A DNA stretch of 64,000 nt, taken from assembly GCA_041583135.1 (NCBI GenBank), contig JBFHGJ010000012.1:15295-79294 (forward strand), in the 5' to 3' direction. Source of the stretch: JABSOG01 sp041583135. GTDB taxonomy: Bacteria; Pseudomonadota; Gammaproteobacteria; Enterobacterales; Alteromonadaceae. The position numbers and the translations under genes were made by a program. The first letter of the stretch is position 1. Each line of letters starts with the position of its first letter. This document shows, one piece after another, positions 26,858 through 36,159 of the stretch. The notes below the pieces were generated by a model. The model searched no databases and was not told the DNA's origin. It saw only the letters and a program-made list of their open reading frames with translations.

Positions 26858-26885
26858 AAAAAAAAGCGCGATAGGGATATCGCGC
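26858..26885 (-). terminator. Intrinsic terminator on the minus strand, upstream of the SLT lipoprotein gene
   Basis: Arms GCGCGATA (26866-26873) and TATCGCGC (26878-26885) close a GGGA loop, with eight A at 26858-26865. Read on the minus strand this is a stem followed by eight U. The + strand side (ATAAATTTG) is weak. No minus-strand gene ends here, so it would stop antisense transcription. Confidence 0.6.
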
Positions 26886-26973
26886 ATAAATTTGAGTATA
26901 TCTAGGGATGAACATACTACAAAACTGTTACGTAATAATAGACTCTAAAGGCCACAGAAAAGTTCAAAAAAAG

Positions 26974-27612
26974 ATGAAAAAAAATTCAATTAATTTTCAA
27001 TTTTTTAAAAAGCCGATACAAATCATTGGTTTAACTTTTCTAGTTAGTTCTTGTGCAACCCCTCCACCGGATGAACCTGATAACATTTGCAAGATCTTCA
27101 AACAACAAGACGATTGGTTTGATGCTGCTGCCGAGGCGCAAGAGAAATGGGGCGTGCCTATCCATGTGCCGATGAGTATGATGTATCAGGAAAGCTCATT
27201 TAAACATGATGCTCAGCCTGCTATGGAGTGGTTTTTGGGCTTCATTCCACTGGGTAGACCCAGTGACGCCTATGGCTATTCTCAAGCCAAAACCATGACC
27301 TGGAGCGACTACATCAAAGACACCGGCAACAGTGGCGCCGACAGAGATGACTTTGAAGACGCCATCGACTTTATGGGCTGGTTCATTCACAAAACCCACA
27401 CCATCAATGGCGTATCCAAATGGGATGCCTACGCCCAATATCTTAACTATCATGAAGGTTGGGGCGGCTATAAACGTAAAACCTATCTGAAAAAGCCATG
27501 GTTGATTAAAGTGGCGCAAAAGGTCAAGCGCCGCTCTTTGAGTTACGCCAAACAGCTTAAGGGTTGCCGTGAAGAGCTGGAAGATAAAGGCTGGTTTTTT
27601 GGCTTGTTTTAG
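26974..27612 (+). CDS. Lipoprotein with transglycosylase SLT-like domain
   Basis: Putative peptidoglycan lytic transglycosylase anchored as a lipoprotein. The ATG at 26974 gives 212 aa with a short signal sequence and lipobox VSSC; an ATG at 26908 would give a leader of nearly 50 residues. Neither start has a strong Shine-Dalgarno, so the start is uncertain. Seen: the SLT-like segment PIHVPMSMMYQESSF with a catalytic-type Glu, AYGYSQAKTMTWSDY, a helical region and YLNYHEGWGGY. The basic C-terminal part (KKPWLIKVAQKVKRR) resembles family members known only as hypothetical lipoproteins. Codon and base use at the 5' end is AT-rich compared with its neighbours. Confidence 0.75.
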   Translation: MKKNSINFQFFKKPIQIIGLTFLVSSCATPPPDEPDNICKIFKQQDDWFDAAAEAQEKWGVPIHVPMSMMYQESSFKHDAQPAMEWFLGFIPLGRPSDAYGYSQAKTMTWSDYIKDTGNSGADRDDFEDAIDFMGWFIHKTHTINGVSKWDAYAQYLNYHEGWGGYKRKTYLKKPWLIKVAQKVKRRSLSYAKQLKGCREELEDKGWFFGLF

Positions 27613-27619
27613 AATGTAA

Positions 27620-27641
27620 TGGGCAATGGCTAAATTGCCCA
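27620..27641. terminator. Small hairpin between the SLT lipoprotein gene and corB
   Basis: TGGGCAAT (27620-27627) pairs with ATTGCCCA (27634-27641) with a 6-base loop, between convergent genes. There is no strong U-tract on either side, so termination is tentative. Confidence 0.4.
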
Positions 27642-27669
27642 TCACATCTATAAAGCGTTGATATAAGAA

Positions 27670-28962
27670 CTACTCTACCGCTTCGACTGTCGTCGTCATG
27701 CGAAGATCTGGCATGATGCGTACTAACTTGATCATATTGTCTTTCACCTCGACGATTTCAATCGGGTAACCGGCAATTTTCACACTCATGCTCGATTCGG
27801 GGATCTGCTCAAGATGTTCGAGGATCAAGCCATTGATGGTTTTAGGGCCATCACTGGGGAATTCCCAATTCATTTCCTTATTGATGTCTCGAATACTGGC
27901 GCTGCCATCAACCAAAAACGAGCCATCCGGTTGATAGTGGATCTCTTCGTTCGGGGTTGGTGTCATGGTGGTGGTAAAGTCGCCTACCACTTCCTCTAGA
28001 ATGTCCTCCAGTGTCACCAAGCCTTGAATGTCGCCATATTCATCGACGACCAAGCCGATGCGCTCTTTTGACTGTTGAAACTTAAACAGTTGGGTGTTTA
28101 ATGAAGTGCCCTCGGGAATGTAGTAAATTTCTTTAACCGCACGTAATAAGGTCGCTTTAGTAAACTGCTCTTTGGCCAACAGTCTTAGGGCGTCACGACA
28201 GTGAATGAAACCGACGGCATCATCGACATTGTCGCGATAGAGCAAAACACGGGTATGCTGAGCATTGGTCAACTGCTTGGTGATAGACTTCCAACTGTCG
28301 TTGACATCAATGCCTACGACATCGGAGCGCGGGATCATAATGTCTTCAACGTGGATCTTCTCCAAGTCGAGCAAGTTAACCAGCATCGACTGATGGCGCT
28401 CGGGCAGAAGTGCCCCGGACTCATTAACCACGGTACGTAATTCCTCGGTGCTCAAGCTGTGGTGCTCGCGCTGCTCTTGGGATATGCCAAACAGTGAAAT
28501 AAAGCCATTGGTCACCCAGTTAAGGGCCAGTACAAAAGGCTTCATCGCAAACAGTAACCCTATCAATACAAAAGAGCTGGGGTAGGAGACTTTCTCCGGG
28601 TGTAGTGCGGCCAAGGTTTTTGGCGTGACCTCAGCGAAAATCAAGATCACAATAGTCAATGAAATCGAAGCAACGGTAAGTCCAAGGGTGTCACCCAACA
28701 AACGGGTGCCGATGATAGCTGCGATCATTGAAGCAGCGATATTGACGAGGTTATTGCCGATTAAGATAAGGCCAATAAGCTGGTCGGGGTTTTTGAGTAA
28801 TCTGCTGACGCGCAAAGCGCCTTTGTGGTTTTGCTTTTCCAGGTGTTTCAGACGGTAGCGATTAATCGACATAATGCCTGTTTCAGAGCTGGAGAAATAA
28901 GCAGAAAATAAGACCAGGACCCCTAATACGGTGAAAAGAGTGCCTGTCGATATACTGTCCAA
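27670..28962 (-). CDS. corB: CNNM/CorB-family transporter (YfjD)
   Basis: Inner-membrane protein of 430 aa with a DUF21/CNNM transmembrane domain (residues 1-190: FSAYFSSSETGIMSINRYRL, NPDQLIGLILIGNNLVNI, FAEVTPKTLAAL), a pair of CBS domains (VEDIMIPRSDVVGID ... DEYGDIQGLVTLEDILEEVVGD) and a C-terminal CorC_HlyC domain (GSFLVDGSASIRDINKEM). Family knowledge links CorB to Mg2+/Co2+ export or resistance. The start is TTG at 28962 with AGGA 11 bases upstream; no ATG precedes the conserved N-terminus. It lies downstream of ypjD on the same strand, as in E. coli near ffh. Confidence 0.92.
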   Translation of the reverse strand: MDSISTGTLFTVLGVLVLFSAYFSSSETGIMSINRYRLKHLEKQNHKGALRVSRLLKNPDQLIGLILIGNNLVNIAASMIAAIIGTRLLGDTLGLTVASISLTIVILIFAEVTPKTLAALHPEKVSYPSSFVLIGLLFAMKPFVLALNWVTNGFISLFGISQEQREHHSLSTEELRTVVNESGALLPERHQSMLVNLLDLEKIHVEDIMIPRSDVVGIDVNDSWKSITKQLTNAQHTRVLLYRDNVDDAVGFIHCRDALRLLAKEQFTKATLLRAVKEIYYIPEGTSLNTQLFKFQQSKERIGLVVDEYGDIQGLVTLEDILEEVVGDFTTTMTPTPNEEIHYQPDGSFLVDGSASIRDINKEMNWEFPSDGPKTINGLILEHLEQIPESSMSVKIAGYPIEIVEVKDNMIKLVRIMPDLRMTTTVEAVE

Positions 28963-29076
28963 GCGGTTTTTATTCCTATGTTGTTAGATAGCGTTATTAA
29001 CCCTTTTCCGCCGGGCAGTGTCAAGGGAAAATCGCCAAAAATGGCGGAAAAGTACGCAAATTGCGTGTGGCTGACG

Positions 29077-29880
29077 TTATATTCGCCCAAGTATGATCTC
29101 TTTGACAAAGCGACTGCCGAAGTAGGCCAATGTCAATAAAAAAGCGCCTATTAAGGTACTTATCACTGAGCTTTTGCCACGCCAGCCGTAAAACCGGTGT
29201 CCCAGCACCAATGCCACATAAATCCCCCATGCCATTAAAGACAATACGGTTTTATGGGCCACTGAACGACTAAACATATCGTCTAGATAGATAAAGCCGG
29301 TCACCAAGGCCAATGACAACAAGATGGTGCCTATCATCAGCAGCTGAAACTGGTGTCTTTCAACCTGCATCAAGGGGGGCAGATTGGCACTGAGTGACAG
29401 CGCGCTCTTGCGTTTGAGGCGATAGCTGATGTATTGGGTTTGCACGGCGTACAATGAGGCGATGATCAGCGCGCAATAGGCCAGCAAAGATAAAATAATG
29501 TGAATGATGAGCGGCATGTTGGACAACACACTTTTGACCATCAAAGGGTGAGGGAAAAACAGCGTGCTAAACTGCACAAAGGCGGCAAAGCCATAAACGA
29601 CGGTGAGTAAAAACGGCGCCGGAAAGCGAATGGTGGCGACCGTGGTGGCGCCGACAATAATCAAGCAAACCAGCGAGGCGATGTTGATCAGGCTTAAGTC
29701 CTGTCCGCTGGGGGTGTAGATCTCCGTGATCACCAGCACCAAATGACTGATGATGGCTGCGATGGCGAGCATCCGCACTTTGGTCATGTTAATGCCGTGT
29801 TCTTTGAACAAGCCTTTAACCATCAGGCCGGTAGTCAACAAATACAGCAGCAATGAAAGGCAAATCAAGAAGGTATACAT
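29077..29880 (-). CDS. ypjD: YpjD-family inner membrane protein (cytochrome c assembly/CcsA-like)
   Basis: Polytopic protein of 267 aa with about eight predicted helices and the CcsA-type block (HIILSLLAYCALIIASLYAVQTQYISYRLKRK ... LMAWGIYVALVLGHRFYGWRGK) in the second half. The ATG at 29880 is chosen; a TTG at 29895 is in frame. Family knowledge: E. coli YpjD/CorE has been linked to Co/Mg handling genetically, but its biochemical role is unclear. The gene order ypjD-corB next to divergent ffh is conserved. Confidence 0.87.
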   Translation of the reverse strand: MYTFLICLSLLLYLLTTGLMVKGLFKEHGINMTKVRMLAIAAIISHLVLVITEIYTPSGQDLSLINIASLVCLIIVGATTVATIRFPAPFLLTVVYGFAAFVQFSTLFFPHPLMVKSVLSNMPLIIHIILSLLAYCALIIASLYAVQTQYISYRLKRKSALSLSANLPPLMQVERHQFQLLMIGTILLSLALVTGFIYLDDMFSRSVAHKTVLSLMAWGIYVALVLGHRFYGWRGKSSVISTLIGAFLLTLAYFGSRFVKEIILGRI

Positions 29881-30010
29881 CGATATCCAGTACAAGCTGA
29901 GCTTCGATTAGGTTATTGTTGCCGCTATTGTAGGGCAAATCCAAGCACAGTTAAACTCAATAAATGTGTTGTTATGTGGCTTTTACTGCCAAAAATCATT
30001 TTAATTGGTT

Positions 30011-30016
30011 TATAAT
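30011..30016 (+). promoter_or_regulatory. Candidate -10 element of ffh
   Basis: A perfect TATAAT hexamer lies about 40 bases before the ffh start codon. No good -35 is found at normal spacing, so it is only a candidate promoter. Confidence 0.45.
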
Positions 30017-30057
30017 GTCGGCCAAATCGACTGCTAACAGATAAATTGGAAGCTTGC

Positions 30058-31449
30058 ATGTTTGAAAATCTCTCGGAACGTTTATCGAAAACGTTACGCA
30101 ATATCAGCGGCAAAGGCCGTTTGAGTGAAGACAATATCAAAGATACCCTGCGCGAAGTGCGCATGGCGCTTTTAGAGGCGGACGTTGCCCTACCGGTAGT
30201 CAAAGAGTTTGTTGCCAAGGTAAAAGAGCGCGCAGTTGGTGTTGAAGTCAGCAAGAGCCTGACCCCAGGTCAGGTGTTTATCAAAATCGTGCAAGGTGAG
30301 CTGGAAAAAGCCATGGGTGAGGCCAACGAGGCCCTGAACCTTGCGGCTCAGCCGCCGGCTATCGTATTGATGGCCGGTTTACAAGGTGCTGGTAAAACCA
30401 CCACCGTTGGTAAGCTTGCCAAGTTCTTAAAAGAACGTGAGAAAAAATCTGTCTTGGTGGTTTCGGCTGACGTGTACCGTCCTGCGGCCATCAAGCAGTT
30501 GGAAACCTTAGCCGGCGATGTTGGGGTTGAATTCTTCCCCAGTGACATCACGCAAAAGCCGGTGGATATCGCCAACGATGCCATCGCACACGCCCGCAAA
30601 AAATTCTTCGATGTCGTGTTGGTCGATACCGCCGGTCGTTTGCATGTCGATAATGACATGATGGACGAGATCAAATCACTGCACAGCAACATCAACCCGG
30701 TAGAAACCTTGTTCGTGGTCGATGCCATGACAGGTCAAGATGCGGCCAATACCGCCAAAGCCTTTAACGATGCCCTGCCGCTTACTGGTGTGGTCCTGAC
30801 CAAGGCCGACGGTGATGCCCGTGGTGGTGCGGCGTTGTCGATCCGTCAAATTACCGGCAAACCGATTAAGTTCATCGGTATGGGCGAGAAAACCGACGCG
30901 TTAGAGCCGTTCCATCCTGAGCGTATCGCCTCACGTATTTTGGGCATGGGTGACGTGTTGTCACTTATCGAAGAAGTTGAGCGTAAGGTCGATAAGCAAA
31001 AAGCCGAGAAGCTGGCGAAAAAAGTGATCAAAGGCCAAGGCTTTACCTTGGAAGATTTTCGCGACCAGTTGGTACAGATGCGCAACATGGGTGGCATGAT
31101 GTCGATGCTTGATAAAATGCCGGGTATGAGCAATATGCCTGCGGCGATGAAAGGGCAGGTCGGTGATAAACAGTTCGTTCAAATGGAAGTGATCATCAAC
31201 TCCATGACCCCAGCCGAGCGTGCCCGCCCCGACATTATCAAAGGTTCACGCAAGCGTCGTATCGCCCAAGGCTCAGGGACGCAAATTCAAGATGTCAATC
31301 GCCTGCTCAAGCAATTTACTCAAATGCAAAAAATGATGAAGAAAATGTCAGGCGGCGGCATGAAAAAACTGATGCGCGCAGCCCAAGGCATGAAAGGCAT
31401 GATGCCGGGTGGTTTACCGGGCGGCTTCCCAGGAATTCCAAAACGCTAA
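30058..31449 (+). CDS. ffh: Signal recognition particle protein Ffh
   Basis: SRP54 GTPase that binds 4.5S RNA and signal sequences and docks with FtsY. The ATG at 30058 (MFENLSERLS) matches E. coli Ffh and has GGA eight bases upstream; an in-frame TTG four codons earlier is rejected. The 463 aa show the N domain (1-90), G domain with LQGAGKTTTVGKLA, VSADVYRPAAIKQLE, VDTAGRLHVD and TKADGDARGGA, and a methionine-rich M domain (QMRNMGGMMSMLDKMPGM ... MQKMMKKM). It is divergent from ypjD. The usual downstream rpsP-rimM-trmD-rplS operon is not here. Confidence 0.98.
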   Translation: MFENLSERLSKTLRNISGKGRLSEDNIKDTLREVRMALLEADVALPVVKEFVAKVKERAVGVEVSKSLTPGQVFIKIVQGELEKAMGEANEALNLAAQPPAIVLMAGLQGAGKTTTVGKLAKFLKEREKKSVLVVSADVYRPAAIKQLETLAGDVGVEFFPSDITQKPVDIANDAIAHARKKFFDVVLVDTAGRLHVDNDMMDEIKSLHSNINPVETLFVVDAMTGQDAANTAKAFNDALPLTGVVLTKADGDARGGAALSIRQITGKPIKFIGMGEKTDALEPFHPERIASRILGMGDVLSLIEEVERKVDKQKAEKLAKKVIKGQGFTLEDFRDQLVQMRNMGGMMSMLDKMPGMSNMPAAMKGQVGDKQFVQMEVIINSMTPAERARPDIIKGSRKRRIAQGSGTQIQDVNRLLKQFTQMQKMMKKMSGGGMKKLMRAAQGMKGMMPGGLPGGFPGIPKR

Positions 31450-31458
31450 CATGCTATT

Positions 31459-31474
31459 GCGCCAGGGACGGTGC
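31459..31474 (+). other. GGA-loop hairpin in the ffh 3' region
   Basis: GCGCC (31459-31463) pairs with GGTGC (31470-31474, one G-U pair) closing the loop AGGGAC, ten bases after the ffh stop. It has no U-tract. The loop carries the GGA core recognised by CsrA/RsmA. Confidence 0.35.
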
Positions 31475-31601
31475 TATCAGCTTTATCTCTCTAATAAACC
31501 GAATGATTGATGGCAAAAATTGAAATGAATGTTGCTTAGATTCAAGGTTATCATGGCCTGAAGTCACAAAGCAGATTTGAGCAATTTTTGGAGGCAACAC
31601 A

Positions 31602-32576
31602 ATGGGCCTATTAATCGATGGTGTCTGGCAAGACAAGTGGTATGACACTAAAGCCAACGACGGTAAATTTGAGCGTGAACAGGCGCAACTTAGAAACTGG
31701 ATCAGCAAAGATGGCGCGCCGGGACCCAGCGGTGTCGGTGGGTTTAAAGCGCAATCCGGTCGTTATCATCTTTATGTTTCTTTGGCCTGTCCGTGGGCCC
31801 ACCGAACCCTTATTTTTCGAAAACTAAAGCAGCTTGAGGCACATATTAGCGTATCGGTGGTTAGCCCCGATATGCTGTCACAAGGCTGGACCTTTGATAA
31901 AACTCAGCACAGTAGCGGCGATGCACTCTTTGACAGCGAGTATATGCACCAAATTTATACCAAGCACAATGCCACCTATTCAGGCCGAGTGACGGTACCG
32001 GTGTTATGGGATAAACAGCGAGAAATGATTGTCAGCAATGAATCTTCGGAGATCATTCGCATGTTCAATTCTGCCTTTGACGAGATCACCGGCAATCACG
32101 ACGACTATTATCCCGAGCCGCTAAGGGAGAAAATAGACAGCATCAATGCCATGGTCTACGACAACATCAACAATGGTGTTTATAAGACCGGTTTTGCCAC
32201 CTCTCAACAGGCCTATGAGCAAGCCTATCATCAACTTTTCGCTAAATTGGATGACGTTGAGGCGATGTTATCAAACACGCGTTATTTGCTGGGGGATCGT
32301 TTAACCGAAGCCGATTGGCGCTTGTTTACCACACTGATCCGCTTTGACGCGGTGTATTTTGGCCATTTCAAATGTAATAAACAACAGCTTGAGCAATATC
32401 CCAATATGGCCGGTTACATTCGCGATTTATATCAGCATCCCGGTATTGCGCAGACAGTCGATTTTTATCACATCAAACGGCATTACTACTTTAGCCATAC
32501 GATGATCAATCCGACTCAAGTGGTGCCGCTAGGGCCTGAGATTGATTACACCCGAGCGCACAATCGGGATAGATAG
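31602..32576 (+). CDS. yqjG: Glutathionyl-hydroquinone reductase YqjG (Xi-class GST)
   Basis: Reduces glutathionyl-hydroquinones using glutathione. The 324 aa match the ~328 of E. coli YqjG. Seen: GRYHLYVSLACPWAHRTLI with catalytic Cys63 in the CPWAHR motif, the same position as in E. coli, SVVSPDML, TVPVLWD, NESSEIIRMFN and the C-terminal all-helical domain (LLGDRLTEADWRLFTTLIRFD). It is a single gene; gshA at 25 kb supplies the glutathione pathway but is not linked in an operon. Confidence 0.93.
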   Translation: MGLLIDGVWQDKWYDTKANDGKFEREQAQLRNWISKDGAPGPSGVGGFKAQSGRYHLYVSLACPWAHRTLIFRKLKQLEAHISVSVVSPDMLSQGWTFDKTQHSSGDALFDSEYMHQIYTKHNATYSGRVTVPVLWDKQREMIVSNESSEIIRMFNSAFDEITGNHDDYYPEPLREKIDSINAMVYDNINNGVYKTGFATSQQAYEQAYHQLFAKLDDVEAMLSNTRYLLGDRLTEADWRLFTTLIRFDAVYFGHFKCNKQQLEQYPNMAGYIRDLYQHPGIAQTVDFYHIKRHYYFSHTMINPTQVVPLGPEIDYTRAHNRDR

Positions 32577-32603
32577 TTTAGTCGCGGCCGCCTGTTTGCC
32601 CGA

Positions 32604-32620
32604 TAGGTCTTGATGACCTA
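32604..32620. terminator. Small hairpin between convergent yqjG and dapD
   Basis: TAGGTC/GACCTA with a 5-base loop, inside a wider GGCCG ... CGGCC pairing (about 32586-32638). There is no U-tract. It is the only structure seen in the 90-base gap. Confidence 0.3.
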
Positions 32621-32666
32621 ACAAGCGATAAGACGGCCAGCTGACGTTTTGAGTTGCCGCTAGGGA

Positions 32667-33500
32667 TTATTCAACGGCACGCAACAAGGCATTGATACCG
32701 ACTTTTTCGCGGGTCTGGGCATCGACCTTTTTCACGATAATGGCGGCATTGAGGGCATAATGTCCTTCTTTTGACGGCAATGTGCCGGCGACGACTACTG
32801 AGCCTGCCGGTACGCGGCCGTAATGGATCTTGCCGGTTTCACGGTCATAGATCTTGGTGCTTTGGCTGATATAAACGCCCATTGAGATCACCGTGCCTTC
32901 TTCGACAATGACGCCTTCGACTATCTCAGAGCGGGCGCCGATAAAGCAGTTGTCTTCGATAATGGTTGGGTTGGCCTGTAGCGGCTCAAGTACGCCACCG
33001 ATGCCGACACCGCCAGAAATGTGCACATTCTTACCAATTTGAGCGCAAGAACCGACGGTTGCCCAAGTGTCTACCATAGTGCCTGAATCGACGTAGGCGC
33101 CGATATTGATGTAAGAAGGCATCAATACCACATTGTTGCCGACATAACAGCCTTTGCGCACCATCGCGTTTGGCACCACGCGCATACCTTCTTGACGGAA
33201 CTGCTCTGGGGTGTAATCGGCAAATTTCAAATCGACCTTATCCCAATAACGGGTGATGCCGGCATCCATGACGCGATTTTCGCGCAGCGCAAAAGACAAC
33301 AGTACGGCCTTTTTCAACCATTGGTGAACGACCCATTCGCCGGCAATTTTTTCTGCCACTCTGGCCTGTCCGCTATCGAGCATCGACAATGCAGTGTTGA
33401 CCGCTTCGATTAGCATGTCATCGGCAGTCGCCATTGACAGATTTTGGCGATTGTCAAACGCGGTTTCAATGATGTTTTGTAAGGTACTTTGGCTTGTCAT
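32667..33500 (-). CDS. dapD: 2,3,4,5-tetrahydropyridine-2,6-dicarboxylate N-succinyltransferase DapD
   Basis: Lysine/diaminopimelate pathway enzyme that succinylates tetrahydrodipicolinate. The 277 aa contain an N-terminal helical domain and a left-handed beta-helix of hexapeptide repeats (YVGNNVVLMPSYINIGAYVD, IGKNVHISGGVGIGGVLEP, CFIGARSEIVEGVIV), with active-site GARSEI and SMGVYISQSTKIYDR. It is last in the map-glnD-dapD group, 24 bases after glnD. Confidence 0.97.
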   Translation of the reverse strand: MTSQSTLQNIIETAFDNRQNLSMATADDMLIEAVNTALSMLDSGQARVAEKIAGEWVVHQWLKKAVLLSFALRENRVMDAGITRYWDKVDLKFADYTPEQFRQEGMRVVPNAMVRKGCYVGNNVVLMPSYINIGAYVDSGTMVDTWATVGSCAQIGKNVHISGGVGIGGVLEPLQANPTIIEDNCFIGARSEIVEGVIVEEGTVISMGVYISQSTKIYDRETGKIHYGRVPAGSVVVAGTLPSKEGHYALNAAIIVKKVDAQTREKVGINALLRAVE

Positions 33501-33524
33501 CAGGTTTCCAGTTACTGTTGTTAC

Positions 33525-36143
33525 TTAGCTGCTGACGAAAGCCAGTTTTTCCAGCATGACTTTGGCCAGCTCGGATTTTTGGCTTTCGCTTAAAGGTTGG
33601 TTGTCACTGCTTGAGAGCACGAACATATCTTCGGCCTTTTCACCGATGGTGGTGATCTTGGCCGAGTGAATCGACAGTTCGAACTGTTGGAAGATCTTGC
33701 CGATACGCACCAAAAGGCCAGGTACATCAAGGGCGGTGATCTCCACAGTGGTGGTTTGTTTGTTGGTCAAAGGCCAAAAGTCGATTTTCGGCTTAACCGC
33801 AAAGTGTTTCATGTTGCGTGGTGGCCTTTGTGGCGCAAAGCGTTTTTTGCGATCGCCTTGTAACGCCAGCTCCAAGGACTTTTCTATTTTAGCCGCCTTG
33901 GCGCTTGAAGAAATGGCGCGGCCGTTTTTCTCATGAACGACGAAAGTGTGCATCGCGTAGTTGTCTTTGCTGCGCATCAGCTGAGCATCGAGGACGTTGA
34001 GCTTTTTATCGTCCAAAGCCGACACCACATTGACGAAGATATCCTGTTGCATCGGATGATAGATAAAGATCACCGTACCGCCGCGCACAGAGGTTTTACT
34101 CACCCTGACCAGTGGCTTGTTGAGGTCGTCCTGGTTGAGGATGCTGGCGGTATGCCAAGCAACCTGCTCGGCGCTGTTGTGGGCAAAGTAGTTGGCGGCA
34201 AAGCGATTCCATAAATCCTGCACCTGCTCAGGCGCATAGCCTTCGGTGGTGAGGATCTTAAGGGCATCGTTTTTGCGGTCTCTGACGGCGGCGCGAATAT
34301 CCAGCGGTTTTTCAAGGCCACGGCGCAGCGCTTTTTGGCAGATCAAATAGAGATCTTTAAACAATGAGGCTTTCCAACCGTTCCACAGGTTGTCGTTGGT
34401 GGCTCTGACGTCGGCAACGGTCAGGCAATAGAGATAATCCAACGAGGTTTCATCGCGCACCTGCTCGGCAAACTCTTTGATCACCTCAGGGTCATAGATG
34501 TCTTTGCGCTGTGCGGTGGTAGACAGTAGTAGGTGGTTTTTGACCAGCCAACTGAGCAATTTGGTGTCGAACTTACTGAGTTGATGGCGCGAGGAGAAAT
34601 CGCGGGCATCAATGGCACCTAATTCACTGTGAGAGCCGCCACGGCCCTTGGCAATATCGTGAAACATCGCGGCAAGATACAACAGCTCGGGTTTGGCCAT
34701 ACGTTTGGCGATTTCGTTACACAACAAAAACTCATCGCCGCTGGTTTGCTCGAAAAACTCATGCACATTTTGCATCACCTTAATGGTGTGCTCATCGACG
34801 GTGTAGGCATGAAAAAGGTCAAATTGCATTTGCCCGACGATCCGTTGCCAAAAGGGCAGGTAGGCCGCCAAAATCGCATGTTTGTTCATCAGGCGTATGG
34901 CTTTTAGCGCCCCGGGCTGACGGAAGATTTTAATGAAGCGTTTTTGACAGGCTTCGTAATCTTGCAGTTCACCGATGGAGCGGTTACGAACCCGTCTTAA
35001 TTGTCTGATGGTCGCCGAGTGAATGCCTTTGATGCTGTCGTGCTCTGCGATATATAAAAACAACTGTACTAGGTTGTGCCGCTGGAAAAAGACATTGTTG
35101 TGACGAGTGGCGATAAGCCCATTGGTGACTTGGAAATTATTGTCGATGATGGTGATATCTGGGTTGGCCTGCTCTCCGAGGATCTCTATCTCGTAATGAT
35201 GCAGCAGCATTTCATTGAGTTCTATCACGCGTTGGATCACCCGAAACAAACGCTTCATCATGCGTTCGACCGATGCCTTGCCATTGCCGCCAAAACCCAA
35301 CAGTTTGGAAACCGCTGTCTGATAGTCAAACAATAGCCGATTCTCACCGCGCCCTGCCTCTAGGTGCAATGCAAAACGGATATTCCACAGCGCATCTTGT
35401 GCCTCGCGCAGATCTTCAATTTCCTCATCGGTCAGATAACGCTGTTTGGCTTTGTGTTTAAGCCCTTCACCAAAGCGTAAATGGTGCTTGGCTATCCAGC
35501 CGATGGTTTGAATGTCTCTTAAACAGCCGGGGTTGGCTTTGAGGTTGGGTTCAAGGTTGTAGGTAATACCGTGGTATTTGTTATGGCGCTGTATTTGTTC
35601 GTCGCGCTTGGCGATAAAAAACGCCTTCGATGGCCAAGGGTTTTGATTCTTTAGCCGTTTTCGTAGACGGTTATACAGGGTACGATTTCCCTCAAGCCAG
35701 CGGGTTTCGAGCAAGCTGGTGGCCAAGGTGATATCGTGGGTGCTTTTTTCCAAGGTATCGTCAATGGTGCGAACACTATGGCCGATATCCAGTTTCAGAT
35801 CCCACAAGGCGCTGATGAACTGCTCGATTTTGCCGATGGTTTGTTGCTCCAACTCATTTTGATAGAGCAACAATAGGTCGATGTCTGAATGAGGATGCAA
35901 CTCTCCACGGCCATAGCCGCCGACGGCCAGCAAAGTGAGCTTTTCTTTGTCCAGCCCGACATGGGTCCATAGACCGCCGAGCATCATGTCAACGACGATT
36001 TTACGGGATTTGACCAGCTTATCGATGGGATAGTCGTTAAACGATGTCCTCAGCCAGTCGTAATACACTTGCTGCGCCTCTAAGTAGGCGTCTTTGTCAA
36101 AAGGCGCTTTAAAAGGCGCAAGTATGTGCTCAGGGATGACCAT
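33525..36143 (-). CDS. glnD: Bifunctional uridylyltransferase/uridylyl-removing enzyme GlnD
   Basis: Sensor of glutamine that uridylylates PII (GlnB, at 19.3 kb) when nitrogen is poor and removes UMP when it is rich. The 872 aa are family length. Order: nucleotidyltransferase domain with GGYGRGELHPHSDIDLL (residues 75-91, catalytic Asp87 and Asp89), helical GlnE-like region, HD hydrolase domain (AAMFHDIAKGRGGSHSELG), and two C-terminal ACT domains (FVNVVSALDDKKLNVLDAQ and EITALDVPGLLVRIGKIF). It lies between map and dapD on the minus strand, as in E. coli. Confidence 0.97.
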   Translation of the reverse strand: MVIPEHILAPFKAPFDKDAYLEAQQVYYDWLRTSFNDYPIDKLVKSRKIVVDMMLGGLWTHVGLDKEKLTLLAVGGYGRGELHPHSDIDLLLLYQNELEQQTIGKIEQFISALWDLKLDIGHSVRTIDDTLEKSTHDITLATSLLETRWLEGNRTLYNRLRKRLKNQNPWPSKAFFIAKRDEQIQRHNKYHGITYNLEPNLKANPGCLRDIQTIGWIAKHHLRFGEGLKHKAKQRYLTDEEIEDLREAQDALWNIRFALHLEAGRGENRLLFDYQTAVSKLLGFGGNGKASVERMMKRLFRVIQRVIELNEMLLHHYEIEILGEQANPDITIIDNNFQVTNGLIATRHNNVFFQRHNLVQLFLYIAEHDSIKGIHSATIRQLRRVRNRSIGELQDYEACQKRFIKIFRQPGALKAIRLMNKHAILAAYLPFWQRIVGQMQFDLFHAYTVDEHTIKVMQNVHEFFEQTSGDEFLLCNEIAKRMAKPELLYLAAMFHDIAKGRGGSHSELGAIDARDFSSRHQLSKFDTKLLSWLVKNHLLLSTTAQRKDIYDPEVIKEFAEQVRDETSLDYLYCLTVADVRATNDNLWNGWKASLFKDLYLICQKALRRGLEKPLDIRAAVRDRKNDALKILTTEGYAPEQVQDLWNRFAANYFAHNSAEQVAWHTASILNQDDLNKPLVRVSKTSVRGGTVIFIYHPMQQDIFVNVVSALDDKKLNVLDAQLMRSKDNYAMHTFVVHEKNGRAISSSAKAAKIEKSLELALQGDRKKRFAPQRPPRNMKHFAVKPKIDFWPLTNKQTTTVEITALDVPGLLVRIGKIFQQFELSIHSAKITTIGEKAEDMFVLSSSDNQPLSESQKSELAKVMLEKLAFVSS

Positions 36144-36159
36144 AGTTAGCCGCTGTGTC

